From Symbiodinium natans (taxonomy: Eukaryota > Sar > Dinophyceae > Suessiales > Symbiodiniaceae), in NCBI GenBank assembly GCA_905221605.1, contig CAJNDS010000291.1:407545-471544 (forward strand): a stretch of DNA of 64,000 nucleotides. Direction: 5' to 3'. The notes beneath the pieces were generated by a model. It worked only from the letters and a program-made list of their open reading frames with translations, was not told the origin of the DNA and ran no database searches. Position 1 is the stretch's first letter. Each line of letters begins with the position of its first letter. The position numbers and the translations under genes were made by a program. Below, in pieces: positions 1-13,800 of this stretch.

Positions 1-483
1 GTCAGAAGCTTAAGTGCCAGACTCGCACCCATGGCTTCCCAACAAGCGTTCCCCTGCGGTCCGTAATCTGGAAACCATGACTCTGTGTTGTGATCCCAGG
101 ACCCGGTTGGATACACCCGCGATGGCGGCCCGGCGTGTTCAGGCGTAGGAGTCCGGAGTTTGAGAGGCTTCGGTCCAGGCCTATTGCAGCTTCTCCTGGT
201 TTGTGCTAGACTGTAGCTTTCTTGCCTTTCCGTTTGCAGGCCTTGTAATTCTAATCAAAGCCTTGCGTGATTGATGACTTCAAATCCGCAGATCTAAGCC
301 CCCAGCCCAAAGCTCCCACCCTTCCCCACGCCCGACATCTTTAAAAGCGGAACACGTGACTCCGTTCAAGCTAAGTTCGTCGTCAGCGATCAACCTGGAA
401 CAGATGCGAAGGAATGATTTCTGAAAGTGCAATGAGTTTCAGCATAAATCTTGGTAGCCCCGCGCGCATCCAGCAGATCTAAG

Positions 484-3400
484 GCAGCACGGAGACCTTC
501 AAGCGCCGCCGTGAGACGGAGCTCAAGCGCCTCGTCTTGCGAGGGATGTGAACTCAAAGCTTCCTGAACTCCAGCCCCATGGGCTCAACCCAAGACTACG
601 TGATTTGTTGAGGGAGTGGAGGTTTTTTGGGGTGTGAGTGGCGTTTTCCATCTGCAGAGGGCCTTCGCAAAACCGAAGAAGCAGTGGACCAAGGCATGGT
701 CGCGTCGCCATGTACGCCACGATGGGTGGCCTGGCTGTGCTGGGCGACTACAAAAGCAAGTGCAGATGACCTTCGTAGGGACCGCAGCGGGCAGCCTTTC
801 CAACATTCCTTTTTTTTTTTGAGATGTGCACTGCCGCTCTCTCCTCTCTCTCTCTCTGCTTGCCGACCTCCGCGTGTATTTTCAATGTCAATGATGAACG
901 CAAATATTTGCTGTGTATATATATATATATAATATTATGTGATTATATACGCATATAATGTCATGGTCTATTTACATCTGTGTCTTGCAATGTGTGTATG
1001 TGGCCATCTCGGGACTGCACTCCCTGGACGGTAAGCCATGAAACCCAGAGGCTCTCAGGAAACGCACCCCACATCTGCGTTCGGCTTGCATGGACTCCAA
1101 ACGCCTGCAAGCCCGGAAAGTCCAAAGCCTCGCACAAACACCCCAAACACCCCAAACACCAGAAGCACCACAAAGGAAGCACCCCAAACCCCACAACACA
1201 CCCCAAACGCCGCGTACCGAATTCAAAGTCCCAAGCACCTTCGGAACCTTCTCTATAGCCCTCCCACAGACCCTGAGACCTCTTTTGTAAGGAGTCTCAA
1301 GCTCAGTTCCCGAGTTCCCCCCCTTTGAGGCTACATCGTGCCGGAGTACTTCAAGTGGCCCGGCCCCTCGGCTCGGCCTCGGAGTCTCAGGAGCTCGCGC
1401 GCGGACGGGTTTGGGGGGCTGTTCCCGGCTCGGAAGCGACTTACAAAACTGATGAAGAAGTCCGAATGACTGCCAAGGAGCACAGGATCATGAGCAGAGG
1501 GGCAGGTTAGAATAGGAACCGAAGTTACAGCTACTGCGTTGCTACGGAGCCCCTGCCTGCAGCCCCAAAAAAACGCCGCGAACCGGATTCTAAGGTTTCC
1601 TGTCCCCCTCCCTGGGCCTGAAGTTCTCCGATGTGCCCAACGGCCTGGCCGCGATCAGCAAGGTGAGCAAAGGGAATTTGGGTTGAGGGTTTCGGGTTTC
1701 GGGTTTAGGGTTTAGGGTTTAGGGTTTAGGGTGCTTAGGGAGGGTTTAGGGTTTAGGGTTTAGGGTTGAGGGTTTCGGGTTTCGGGTCTCGGGCTTCGGG
1801 TTTAGGCTCTATAGGGTTTGAAGCTTCTGGGGGGTCAGGATTCAGAGGCTTCAGCGTTAAGGTGATAGATCACCAGCAAACCGAGGAACTCTAAGCTGTG
1901 GGGAGCATGTCAGGTTCCTTAAAGCCAGTCCTAGCGAAGTCATTGGGACTGGGGTTTTAGAGCCCCACACCCCTCGACTCAACAACACCTGGCTAACCAA
2001 CTTCGAGCGACGTTCCACAGGAGGTATTCGCATAGGACCCCTTTGTTTTCATTTTGAACATTGCAGAGAAACAGCTTTACAAAAAACTAATCTTCAAAAG
2101 GTTTACAAGTTTAGAAGACGAAGAAACGAAATTAAAGGCCTTCCCCGTCCCGGGTGCAGTAGAAGCTTCTTGCTTAAAGGCACACAAAGAATGGCAAAAA
2201 GGTTTAACGTTTCTGAACCCGCGACAGAGGAGGCCTTGAACACGTGTAGAACTTGAAAATGTTGAAGTTCGAGTGAAGGGCAAAAGCTTCTTTTTAGTTT
2301 CAAAAATGCACAGCTCTGAAAAAAGAAGCACAGGGCTGACCCGTCCAGGGTCCAGGAAGCTTAACAATGTAATTTTCTGTGACGAAACATCTCGAAGTTT
2401 TCAAAGTCTTCGAATTTACCCCGAGCAAATCTGCAGAAGACTGAGAAGAGAAACAAGGGGACCTGCTGGAATAGATGACGGCAAGAAGCCAATTTGCTGG
2501 TTTTGTGGGGAATTCTTGAGTTTTGACGTGTCTGGGCTTATTCTTCTTTGTTTAGCTTCTATGGGGTGTTGTGCAGACGATGACAAGAAATAGTAGGAAA
2601 ATTTACAGCTTACAGCTTTACTTTTGTTTCCATGTTTACTTTTGTTAACCTTTTGCTTCAGGGGGGTGTTGGGCAAACTTCCCAAGACGTTTTGATGTTG
2701 CATGTTGTGGTGCCATCAAGTTTCGGTTGCAGTATGTCATGAAGAGGGCATAAGCCCGAAACTCTAAATTACCAGGCTTTGGCCTCCCTCAAATGTAAAC
2801 ATAAAGGGTCCATGGGCACATTCGCGGTTCTGCGCTTCAACCTCTCGAAGTGGCAGGTGCCGGGTGCTGGCTGGGCACAGATCGTGGCCTTTGCAGGCTG
2901 CGGCATGGAGGGGGATGCGTTGGTTTTGAGTCTTGAGGGTCGCTTTGACTTGGGGCTTTCGGGGTTCACGCAGTGCAGCAGGCCCGAAGTCATGATCCGA
3001 ATTCTTTAAGTAAGTTGTGTTTCGCATCCGCAGGCTACTACGAGATTGTGGCGTACAAGTACTCTGGCACGCCAGGCGGGCTTGCCTAATCCCAGCTGTC
3101 ATGGAGGGGCCAGAAAATTCATGCATGTCTTCGAAGTTACTTCAACGGTCCGTGCGTGGTTGCCTGGACCTCCTTGCGCTGTCCACTACGGTTGCCGATA
3201 CTTTTCGGGTGCATTTGGAAGCTCGGGTCCGCGCCGCACAGCGTGGCGAAGCCCTACAATTGGCCCTAAACCCCAAACCCCCTTCCAACCCGTGATGTGG
3301 TGCAACTTGGGTACAAGTCCAAAATTTCTGGGGTTTATCAGGAGAGTTTAGGTGCGGAGTCAGTACTTCTTGGTGTCAGCATCTACGGCTTTCACATGGC

Positions 3401-4889
3401 TGCTGAGCGCGGTGAGGCGAAGCCCTCTTGAAAACTGGCGAGAGCGCTCCTCCAAAGCAAGAAGACCCCCAACCAAGCAGTCCAGCGGACAGGGGACTAC
3501 GGCTGGAAGCCCATCACCTCCAGTGATCCGGAAGGCTTGAAGAAGAAGTGTCTGGGCCGCCTGGGGGTCTTCGGAGTTGTTTTTGGAGGGCTTGAGCAGG
3601 TTCAAGGCGTGGCATGTTTAGGCAACCACGCGTTGTTATGAAGTTTTCGTCAGAGCGGCTTTGATAGCACCTCAGTCCTAATCTGAGACCTCAGCGGCTT
3701 GACCAGACGATGCTCTTTTTGAGTCCACTTTTCATACTTCGTCCTGAAACGGCACTCGGCACCCCCAAAACCGCCAAAAGCAAAAACCCCACTCTGGAAA
3801 GCTGTCCAAGTCAGCTTGCCAAGGTTGAGTGCCGAGCTGGCCAACGGCCGTCTGGCCATGCGACACGACTGGAATGGGTCCAAATTGCCACAGTTTGAGC
3901 TCTTCAGGTTTAAGGAGGGCAAAGTTTCAACCCGCTGCGTTCTTTGGCGGCGGCGGGGGTCCCAAGCATGCCCAGGCTACGTGTTTCAAGGTTCAACTTG
4001 CTTGCAAAATCATGCATTGCACCTGTCCCTTGAAGGAAGGGGGGGGGGGATGAAAGGTTGCTAGCAGCTAACACGGTACGGGGGTCACATGGCCAACTTC
4101 TCCTTGCAGTTGGCCATTGTATGGGGGGGCAGGGGGAGGAACATGGGGCATACCGAAGCAGCCAGTTTTTATCGGGGCCAAGTGCACTTTTGCAAGCCTG
4201 CGAATCTCATTTAAGGCTAGGCTCCGGAACGGCATTCGGGGCGAAGCCCAGTTCCGAGCAAACGATCGGAACTAGCCCCGGAACCCCGCCCCGCGACCTG
4301 CTCGCCCCACTCTGTACATGGGACTGAAGACCCCTAAGTTCAAGCCCGCTTAGAGTTCACGCTCCTCAGCCCTCCCTTTCGCAGCCTTTGCAGCTACAGG
4401 ATGGCCATCATTGGCATGTTCTTCCAGGATGGTCTCACAGGCTCGGCAAGTGACCAGCGAAGCGAGCAGTTCGAACCGAACATCCCCAAAGGTCAAGAAT
4501 TAGCAGTGGGGAATGATGGGGTCTGATCCTTGATGGTTTGTGGGTTGCTCGCTCGGGCGGATTGTCTGGGCGCGGATATGTAGGACGTTGAGGTCTCGAG
4601 GCGGAGGAGCATTAGGGTATGCGCTGTGAAAGTCTGTGTCGACGCGCCGGCAGTGAAACGTGTCGTCTGAAGCATCCTGTATCCCAGAACTCCAAACTCC
4701 GCAAACATAGACCCCAACCGAGCCTTCAGGAAGTAGCCTGGCGACCTGCAGCAAAGGGCCCCTGGAGCTTTTCTTTCCCCCGTAGATCAAGCGAACCTCT
4801 GGTCGACACCAGAATGGCGAGGCTCCGCATGGGGTGACTGGGCAACCTACACCGATTCCCCACTGCGGGCCTTCGAGGACGAGACGGGC
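484..4889 (+). CDS. LHC polyprotein unit 1 (10 exons)
   Basis: Chlorophyll a-c antenna module, thylakoid membrane. Exons: 484-526 (GSTETFKRRRETELK), 694-725 (HGRVAMYATMG, helix 1), 1330-1362 (GYIVPEYFKWPG), 1595-1662 (SPSLGLKFSDVPNGLAAIS), about 2857-2911 (VPGAGWAQIVAFAGC, helix 2), 3034-3078 (GYYEIVAYKYSGTPG), 3493-3548 (GDYGWKPITSSDPEGLKKK), 3824-3860 (LSAELANGRLAM, start of helix 3), 4401-4440 (MAIIGMFFQDGLTG), 4822-4889 (SAWGDWATYTDSPLRAFEDE). The N-terminal WDPLG exon is not in the window. Introns run from about 170 to 950 nt and begin GC or GT; the intron 1363-1594 is GC-AG and 1663-2856 is GT-AG. Helix 3 is split after LAM, a position not split in other units. The second intron block holds a TTTAGGG array. 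Intervening sequence otherwise shows nothing I recognise. Exon edges without a stated splice check are accurate to a few bases. Confidence 0.88.
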
Positions 4890-7800
4890 GTGACCTGACA
4901 TGGCACGGTCTAGAACTGCAAGTAGACGGGAGGCCTTAAGACATCAGGAGCATGGTTTTTGAACGTTTTTGATAGGAGTCTGTGAATGAATTGCAAGGCT
5001 CCAGCCTGAAGGGCCTCAGGCTCTAAGGGGTCCTAGTGGCTCTTGAAGCCCCAGTCATGGTTTCACGAGCATCCAAGCAAATTTCTAAGCCATCCTGGTA
5101 CCATCCTATCCGGGAAGCCGCAACAAAGGCTCGCATCCTGATTTTGGGGCGTTGCCCCGATGCCGTGAAGTGAGTCTTTCCTCCTCTGAGCCACTTGCGA
5201 GTGTGCAGCTTTGGGATGCTGAGGGAATTCACTTGACTTGAGGTGCAGCCACCGGTGGGCTTCTGGGATCCCCTTGGCCTGTCTGCAAGCGGCAATCTCT
5301 CGGTGCCTTGACGTTTCTTTGGGGCTTGTGCGCCGGCTTCTAGTAAATGGTCTGGACTTTAGTTATGCCGCTTTTCTAAAGCCTCATGCACGTAGGATTT
5401 TCTTCTCTTCGGGGTCCAGAGTTCGGGAGTGATGTGCTGAGTGGCTTTCTGATCGGTGCAGGGTGCAAGCCCTGAAGCGAGAGACTGCCCAAGCGAACAT
5501 GGGTCCACAAGTCCCCAAGCCCTAGACCTGCAATATTCGCCGTCTGTAAATCATAGTCCGAACTCCCAGAATCCACCCCCACCCCGAACCATGTGGACAG
5601 CCAAGGACTTCAACCGCCGCCGCGAGGTGGAGCTGAAGCACGGACGTGCATCCTGGCCGATTGTGTAGGGGTTTTTTGCCATGGACGGTTCTCCCCATAC
5701 CCCTCAGTCCAGGGTGCGGATTGAACATAATGCCTGCATGCGCTGCCTCTCTCGGCAGCCGGGCCACCCTTACCCACGGCACGTGCACGTCGGCGGTCCA
5801 AGCGGTGCACCTCGGAGTTTCAAATCCGCATGGGGCTGCAGATGCTGGTGGAGGAAACAAGACACCGGAGAGCAGCCAACCCGCCAACCCGAAACCTTGA
5901 ACCCGCAGCCTAACCCAGCTTGCGGGACCTGTGAGCTTGCCGGAGGACCCCCCCTGAAGCCCTGCTTTTGCTTCAATCAGCAGTAAAGGCTGGCAGTATC
6001 AACAGCCTGTGCAAAGCCCTCGGTGCACTTGTCTGTGGTGTGCTTGTTGCCGTTTAGAGGCCAAAGCGCCTCGCAGGGGCCATATTCACCGGGTTCAGAT
6101 AGGGCCTTGAGGGTTGTAAGGTTGTGGGGCCGTTGTCGGGAAAGTACTTCCTCGGCTGAAAGGCACAAACCCGGAATCCTGAGCTGCTATAGGCATGGAT
6201 GTTTGGGTTTGGAGCATCGGGGCCTGTCCGTGACAATATTGGAGGGGAAACATGGCGATAGGGCTTGGGCTGTACGATGGTCTGGGTTTCTGTGCGCACA
6301 TCTAGCTGGCTGAAGGGGCTTTGGAGTCGTGCTGGGGCTGCCTTGAGATGTCCAGGGCCCGCAGAACTCATGCGTACTGAGGTGTCCATGTTTGCAACTA
6401 TTGGCTACATCCTGCCCGAGTACTGGAGGTGCAAAGGGGGCGGGAGCCCAAACCATGAGCCCCAGTAATAGTAGTCCCTACTACCCTGCGCATGTCGCCA
6501 GGTTCCCTGGGTACCTCTCCAAGTACCTGGATATCAAGTTTGCCGACATGCCAAACGGCCTCGCAGCCTTCTCCAAGGCCACGGAGGGGTTCAGGCTAGC
6601 CTTGATTCTTGCACAGGCACTGAGTTTATTTTATTCTATTTTATTTTGTTTTGTTTGTTAGGTTGTGTTATGTTATGTTTTGTTTTATTATTTTTTTCGT
6701 CTTTGGGTGAAACGTTGTGTGGTGTGGAGGATTGCTTCGGTTTGTGTGTATTGGTTCAGACTCCGCTTTTGTTCCGTGGGCCTGGTGAGGTGGAGATCGT
6801 CCCCCCATCTTCAGCAATGAATCCACAACTCCCTGCTTTGCGGTGGCTGGTTTTCAGCGGGGTCATACGACGCCACACTCCGCCACAGCTAGAAAGCACT
6901 CGAATGCTCAACTAAGCGCATCTTGGCCGGGGCCTTTTGAACATTTCGTCTTTGCCTCCGTAGCGTGCTGGGGTGTGCTAAATGGATTTTTTTTTAGACA
7001 TGCTAGCGCCCTCAGAAGCAGCACTTGGCTTGTCTTTGAAGACCCGCTGTGAATGACCTGGCTCAGGCAGGAGGCCACTGAAACAGGGTATAAGATAAAC
7101 AGCTCAGAGAAACACACGAGTGCCAGTGCTATACAAGCACAATTGGACACGGCACTTGACAGGTGGGATAAAGTCATCGATCCAAGTTGCCAGAAGAGTT
7201 GACCAAATCGCCGCTGTGCTTGGCAGCCGTATTTGGCAGCTCTTTTCCCTTCATCTTCAACGCTGTGCTACGCGTTGAAGGCTTTTCCCTTCCCTGGTTT
7301 TTGCAGTAGGTGCCCAGCCCTTCGGATCTTCTGGCTCGTTCTATTTGTTTTATTTTCATTTTTTTCTCTCTCTCCAGACAACCGTCTTTTTGTTGAAGTT
7401 GAAACGTCTCTCTCCGAGTTGTTTTGTAGGTCCCGACCTTCGGCTGGCTTCAGATCGTGGGCTTTGCCGGGATCGTGGAGGTGAACGCCGGACGCCGAGA
7501 ATTCTAAGAACGCTTAAATTTCTACAGTGATCGCGGTTCAGGAGTTGAGATTGTGGAGATTTCGCATTCCGGGCCCAGGATGCCATATGTGGGCATCTAA
7601 CCTGGCTCAGCTGCGCCCCTGCTATTCTCCTCGGCCGCGTCCCCCGAGGTCTACAACGAACAAATCGGCGGTGAGCCTGGCAACTACGGCGCTGGCTTCC
7701 TGGGTTTGAGGCGCAACGTGGGGGTAACGGGCAGGATCTGAGGCGGTGCAAAGCATTCACAGGGGGCCAGCAAACGGGGGGACAGGATCCTAAGGAGTAG

Positions 7801-10800
7801 TGACGTGCTGAGTTCTGACTCACTGACTTTACGAGCTGTTTAGCTTCCTCTGGCATCTTTCCTCGCTTCGGACTCCGGACGTGTTAGAGCTTGCCAGGAC
7901 TTGAAGGTTCAGGCACTCCGCTTGTAAGTCCACTCCCACTCTGAAGATGGACAAACATGTTTCGGGCACGGTACACCGGATGGGGAGACACCACCGATGT
8001 GAACGGATGGAGTGGCAGAGGAGTGAAGGCGTCCTGATCAATCGTGAGTCGCTGTGTGGTTGGTTCGTCACTGGCGAAACCTCTAGACATGCACCTCAAC
8101 AACACGCTTTGACGCCCAGCTTTTCACGGCAAACGACCGCGATTACACGGTCGCCAACTACCCACCCAAGCTCTGGACTTTAGACCCCAAGCTTGAATCT
8201 GCTAAGCGCCGCGGGTGCGGCAAGGTCGATTGGTGTCATGAGCACCGGCATCCAGGATCTGCTTGGTTCGGGATTCGATTTTTGTCATGTGTGGAGTGCC
8301 GGCCGTTATATGTCCGTGTCGCCTCCCCAACTTTGGAAGCGTGGGAGAGCATACTTGCGCACAAAAGCCGAAACCCCAAACGATGCAGTTTTCTGGTTCA
8401 GGCTAGAACCCAAGTGTTGCGCCCTCTAAGCAGTCCTTTACCCTTCCTATTTCCCGAGACCCTTCATGTTCAGACCGACCCGAAAGCCCACACACTACGG
8501 TTCTCGATTGTTTGCTGCTTGTTTACAGCTTGACTCTTCTACACAAAGCAACGCCTCCTTCCAGCCGTTTGAGCTTGCACTTCGGAAAAGTTGCAGAACA
8601 ACGCTTTGGGCGTGCAAGTCTGAGCGCCCGGACTCGTGTGCATTCCAGGACCCGGAGGCCCGCAAGAAGAAGTTGAACGCTGAGTTTCGCAGCTGCAACG
8701 ATAGCACGTCAATTGTGGGGGTTCAAGGTTGCCTATTCAACAAGCGTGCTTGTTGCGACGCATGGCCGAGCAGGGCAGGACAGCAACCATGACAGACAGG
8801 CCACTCCAAAATAATCCCCAAGAGCACTCCACAATGGTCTAGCAAGAACTACATTCTCAAGTTTCTGCCATCCTTCATTGCGTGCTCAAAAGGCAACCCA
8901 CCGTTGGCGGGCCTCATGCCTCACAGCCTAGCGTCCCATGGGCGTCCCATTGTGGGCGTCTCATGGTTTCTCGCTCGTCTCGAACCATGTCGAACCCGCT
9001 GCCGTGAACATGACTCGAGAACACGAACCGGGATGGAAAGCTCAAGCTGTCTCAGAACACCTAGAAGACTGTCGTCTTGGGCATGCGAATCTACCCCTGT
9101 TTCTGAAGAACCAAGTTAGTACCGCGCAATTTCGCTTGTAGTTTGACTTGAATGTTTTCACTCCACAGGGCCCCTGAGCTCGAAACCGTAGCCAGTTTGC
9201 CCTTCGCCCCTTTGAGGTTGGCGAACGGCCGCCTTGCCATGATGGCCATCATCGGTATGTTCTTCCAGGTGTCTGGGCATTTGTTACTGTTCTCACAACT
9301 CTTGCGAATAACGAGGGCCTCAAACCTTGAACTTGCAAGCCCTGACACACTCCCTGAGCCGTAGCCTTTGAGTGCACCTTCCGAGACTTATTGAAAGCTG
9401 GAGGCTGCCAGCTATGGTAAGTTGAGAGCCCTGATTCCATGTGTGGTGAGAAGAACACAGCCACAATCCCCAAGCTCCCAGCCACAAATTCGCAATCTTC
9501 GGATGGGATCGCACCAACGTAGAGCTGCAAAAAACCCGACTTCCACTGCGGCCCAGCTTGTGAGGATGGCCTCACGGGCTCCGCCTGGGGCGACTGGGCC
9601 AACTACACCGACTCCCCGCTGAGGGCCTTCGAAGAGGAGACCGGGGCGACCTGGCGGCAGAGCCACGGAGCTTTCGGGGCTTCGAAGGTTCAATGGTTTT
9701 TAGGTCTTCCTGGTAGTTGAGGTTCAAGACTTAGCATTCAGGTTTAAAGTCTTCAGACGTAAGATTTCGTAGGGATTAGCGACCAGCTGGTTATGTTCAG
9801 ATGTGAAGATTTGTGTTTTCGTGTTGCAAGGATGATGTCGGAGGTTGAAGGGTTTCTGTCCGCACAGACGTTGCCACTCGCTTTCATGATTGGTGTGGAA
9901 CCCTCAGTCATGTACGAGAATGCAATCCGCAAGCAAGCAACCCCAAACACACTAAATTTTCGGAACATGACAAGAACGAGGGTGAACAACTTTTCGAGTC
10001 TCAAAGTATTGAGACTATCCAGGTCCAGCCTCCTGTTGGCTTTTGGGACCCGTTGGGTTTGTCGACCAGTGGCAACGTCTCGGCCACTCGGCGGAAAGTG
10101 TTTTCGCGGATTTGGCCGTTGGATATGAAGGTTTGAAACTCGAAACCCTAAGCCCTATAGGCCCTGAACACTGCGGACACCCCGGATCCCACGGCTTTCA
10201 AAAGTCTGTGGGGCTTGGTTAAAGGTACAACCGGTTACGCTCTTGAGATTTGAGATGTGCACGTATAATGGCACATTGTCGCAAGAGTGCCGTGCTGAAT
10301 GCGCACGCACTTGCTCTGCCTCTCATTCCGAGTGCATCGGGCCGCTATGTTCAACAGACTCCTGCGCTTTGCTTGTGTTTTCTCTATGCCAAAGTTAGAA
10401 CACGAAGAAGCGCCCAGCCTCGGAACCCTATGGAGCCTGAATCTTAGCGGCTTAGGGGTGAGTGTTCGTCTGCATATGGGGCTGCGCCTTTAGAGGATGG
10501 CACAGGGTGCACAGGCCAAATGTCTCTGCAGCACTGCCCTTGAGCAATGTGCTGCAGCCTTGAGATTCTCTTGCTTCGGGATGGAATCTTCGACGAAGTC
10601 CGTTGTTTCATGCATGCAACTGTCATAACTCGGGCAACCTGATGGAGCCACAAACGCCGCAATGCTCGAGGACTTCAAGCGCCGACGCGAGGTCGAGCTC
10701 AAGCACGGACGCGTCCCTAAGCAGCACGAAGCCGCTGCAGCTTCGGTGGCGTTCCCCAAGAAAGTGCCCTTGCTTCCGGGCCTGAAAGCCTGAACTCTCA

Positions 10801-13800
10801 ATCCCCCAGACTCTCCGGACCTGAATTGCTTGGTCACAATCCCTGAATAATCCTAAGCCATCAGCAGCAGTCTCAGCCCCTATACCATGCAGAAGTCCCA
10901 CCACCCTTGAATCCCCAACGGCCTCCAAAATTAAAAGCAAGCCCCAAGCTGAAGTCTGGAGGTTGCCATGTTCGCCACTATGGGCTACATCCTGCCTGAG
11001 TACTGGAGGCCATGTGAGGGAGTTCTGGTTCTCTGAGCTCTCTGAGCCTTTGATCCCTTTTCGGGCACGCCGAAGCATGGGAACCCCAGGGCCAGCCCCA
11101 GGATCAACCCCAGGGCTGTGAAGCTCAGGTTCCTGAGCCTCTGAGCCCCATCATCCTCACGAGTTGCGAAAGTTGCATGACAGGGGCAGTGTGGGCCTTG
11201 AAGCTGTCGGCGATCAGAATACCTGGTTCCGCGGAGGGTTGTAACTGCCGGCTTAGGGGGAAAACGTGTGCGGAATGCACACTGTCCAATCGAACCAAAA
11301 CTCTAGCATCCTGCCAGGTTTCCGGGATACCTCTCCAAGTACTTGGACATCAAGTTTGCGGATGTGCCCAACGGACTCAGCGCCTTCTCCAAGGCCTGGG
11401 AGTCATGAGTTCTATTCGTTTTCAATGTCTGGCGCTTTAGGAATGAACATTGGAGCTCTTTGGCAACAAGGCTTTATAGGCAATTTATAGTCTTTACGGC
11501 ATGAACAAAAATCACGAAGCGTAAGGGGTTGGTCCCTCTGTGTGCATCTTAGTCATCGCTGGTTCCTTGTTCACGATGCTTTTTCCGAGCGCGGCAAAGC
11601 CTCGAACATGGCTTTGGCGCTACCCTCGAACGTGGCAACCGAGACAGTGGACGTGGAGTGCTGTAGTCGCCATCCTCGAGACGTTGTCTCGTCTCTTTTT
11701 TACACCCCCTTGGCACTTTCATCGTAATTTGAGAAGCGTCGAAAGTCGCACGCAGCCGGCATGTCGCAGTCGCCATCCTGACAAGTGTTGTCGATCACTT
11801 TATTTCTAAGCGGCAACTTTCTTGGTAGCTTCGTCAATCGAGCTTGTCGGCCTGGTTGGCGCAGGGATTGTCACACTCGTCCTGTACGTTTTCCACATAT
11901 GTACAAACCAGCTCTGATGATATTGCTGGTGATGGTGATGACAATGATGATCCGGCTCATGATGGCCCGGCACTGCAGGGAGGTTGATGAGTTTGCCATT
12001 AGCATCTCTACCTTGCAGATGTTGAGGAAGGAAGCTGCACACTCGCAGGAGCTCCATTGCGGAAAGCGATTGTGCCACGCTTGAAGGGCTTCGTTTCCAG
12101 AACCATCGCATGCGACGCGCACAAGTTCATACAACGTTCAAAACCAAGCGATTGAAAGGCCAGCTTCCCTGTTTATCCTCTTGGAGTCAGTTCTTCTAGT
12201 TGCTACCTGATCCTCTGTTTGCTGCCAAAGCCCCTTGAGAAGTTCAAGGCAAGGTTCCAAGACCTAAGCTTCAGGAACACGAAGCACGACCGGACGAACA
12301 CGACACGAACACGAAGACACGACCGGAGGCATGACACGAAGACACGACACGGACACGGCGCAATAGCACGAGGACACGGCAGCAACAAGGACATGAGGAC
12401 GCCACACCAGGAGCCCGTATGACTTTTGACATCTTCTGAGGCTTTCGACATTTGATGGCCGGGTCGCACCCCTGCGATTGTGAGCACTGTTGACATGCAA
12501 GACAAGTCCGAAACCCGACGACAGTTCCGCGGATCGCGACGGCGACTCTCAGCCCTCTTGACGCACGAAGGATCAGGATCCAAAAACGACGACAGCTGCC
12601 AGATCCTTGTAAGGACAACAGTTACCAGGATCGCGACCCTGACACAGCCGATCCCCACGTCTGTCGACACTTTGAAAACATTCTCGATCCATGTGACAGC
12701 GGCGACACCGACACGAGCGGGCACTCGTGGACGCTTGTGGGCCGAGGGCGCCTTGGATGTGCGTGGGTGTTGGTGCAACGATTGCCGACTGGGCGCATCC
12801 TTAAAGCTTCATCGCTCCTGTGCACCAGGTCCCTACCTTCGGCTGGCTGCAGATTGTGGGCTTTGCCGGCATCGTGGAGGTCAACGCGGGGCGCCTGGAA
12901 ATTTCTGGAGCTAGGGCAGCTTGTCCCTAGATCGCGCAAAAAGCAATGAAGGGCAAACATCTCGCAATAAAGTGGCTAACACGACCGGCTTTGAAAGGTA
13001 GTTTTGGCTTGGGGTACAGGCTCCGTTTATCGAGATGGGTACCCAGCAGGATGGGTAGCCCTGAGCTCTCTCAACTGCTCAACTCCAAATCTCCTTCCAG
13101 CAGCTCGAAGTGCCCCTGATCTTTGAAGGTTGTGGGTAGTTATCGTGCCATTATGCTCCGACTAAGATACAGGTAGCACGGAAGGCGCCCCAAAAACAGC
13201 ACTGGCTTTCAAGGTCTACAACGAGCAAATCGGTGATGAGCCGGGCAACTACGGCGCAGGCTTCCTCGGCTTGAGGCCAGGACGAATGCGTGCGTTTAGG
13301 GTTTTAGGGTTTAGGGTTTGGGGTTTAGGGTTTAGGGTTTAGGGTTTAGGGTTTTAGGGTTTGGGGTTTAGGGTTTAGGGTTTAGCGTTTAGGGTTCAGG
13401 GTTTAGGGTTCAGGGTTAGGGTTTAGTCCGCGAGTGTGTTGTGGCTAGACTCGTCTCAGCTTGTCGCAGATGCCTTGGCCGTGACTGTGTCATGGCCCCA
13501 GCTAAACCCCTTGCCACACCAAGCGCCGAAAGGCCGTGGGCCTTTCCTCATTCGGGCTTGCCGGTTTTGGGGCTTGACAAAGCTGTTGACTTGGGCGCTT
13601 CGGTTTTAGGCAGTCACCCTGAAGGGATTTGGGGCAGGAAGCGTGGTCTTCATGAAAGTTATGGCTCAACTGCCCTGAACGCAGCTTTGCAGGTCCATTG
13701 GCGTCATGAGCACTGGCATCCAGGAGACACAGACACGCAGCCCAGCCCGTTCTCTACACCAAGACCACACCCTCCTGCGATCTCGGTTTGCCCAGAGCCC

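Noticed and set aside
7356-7856. 166-aa minus-strand ORF
   Set aside because: It overlaps two clear LHC exons on the + strand and has Arg/Ser/Pro-rich random composition.
11871-12134. Minus-strand frame EALQAWHNRF as possible retroelement gag remnant
   Set aside because: Only a faint resemblance and no second motif.
12280-12400. ACACGAC-rich stretch as a possible regulatory array
   Set aside because: Degenerate simple repeat without clear period; probably slippage.
12203-12778. 191-aa minus-strand ORF
   Set aside because: It depends on the degenerate ACACGAC-type repeat and shows no domain.
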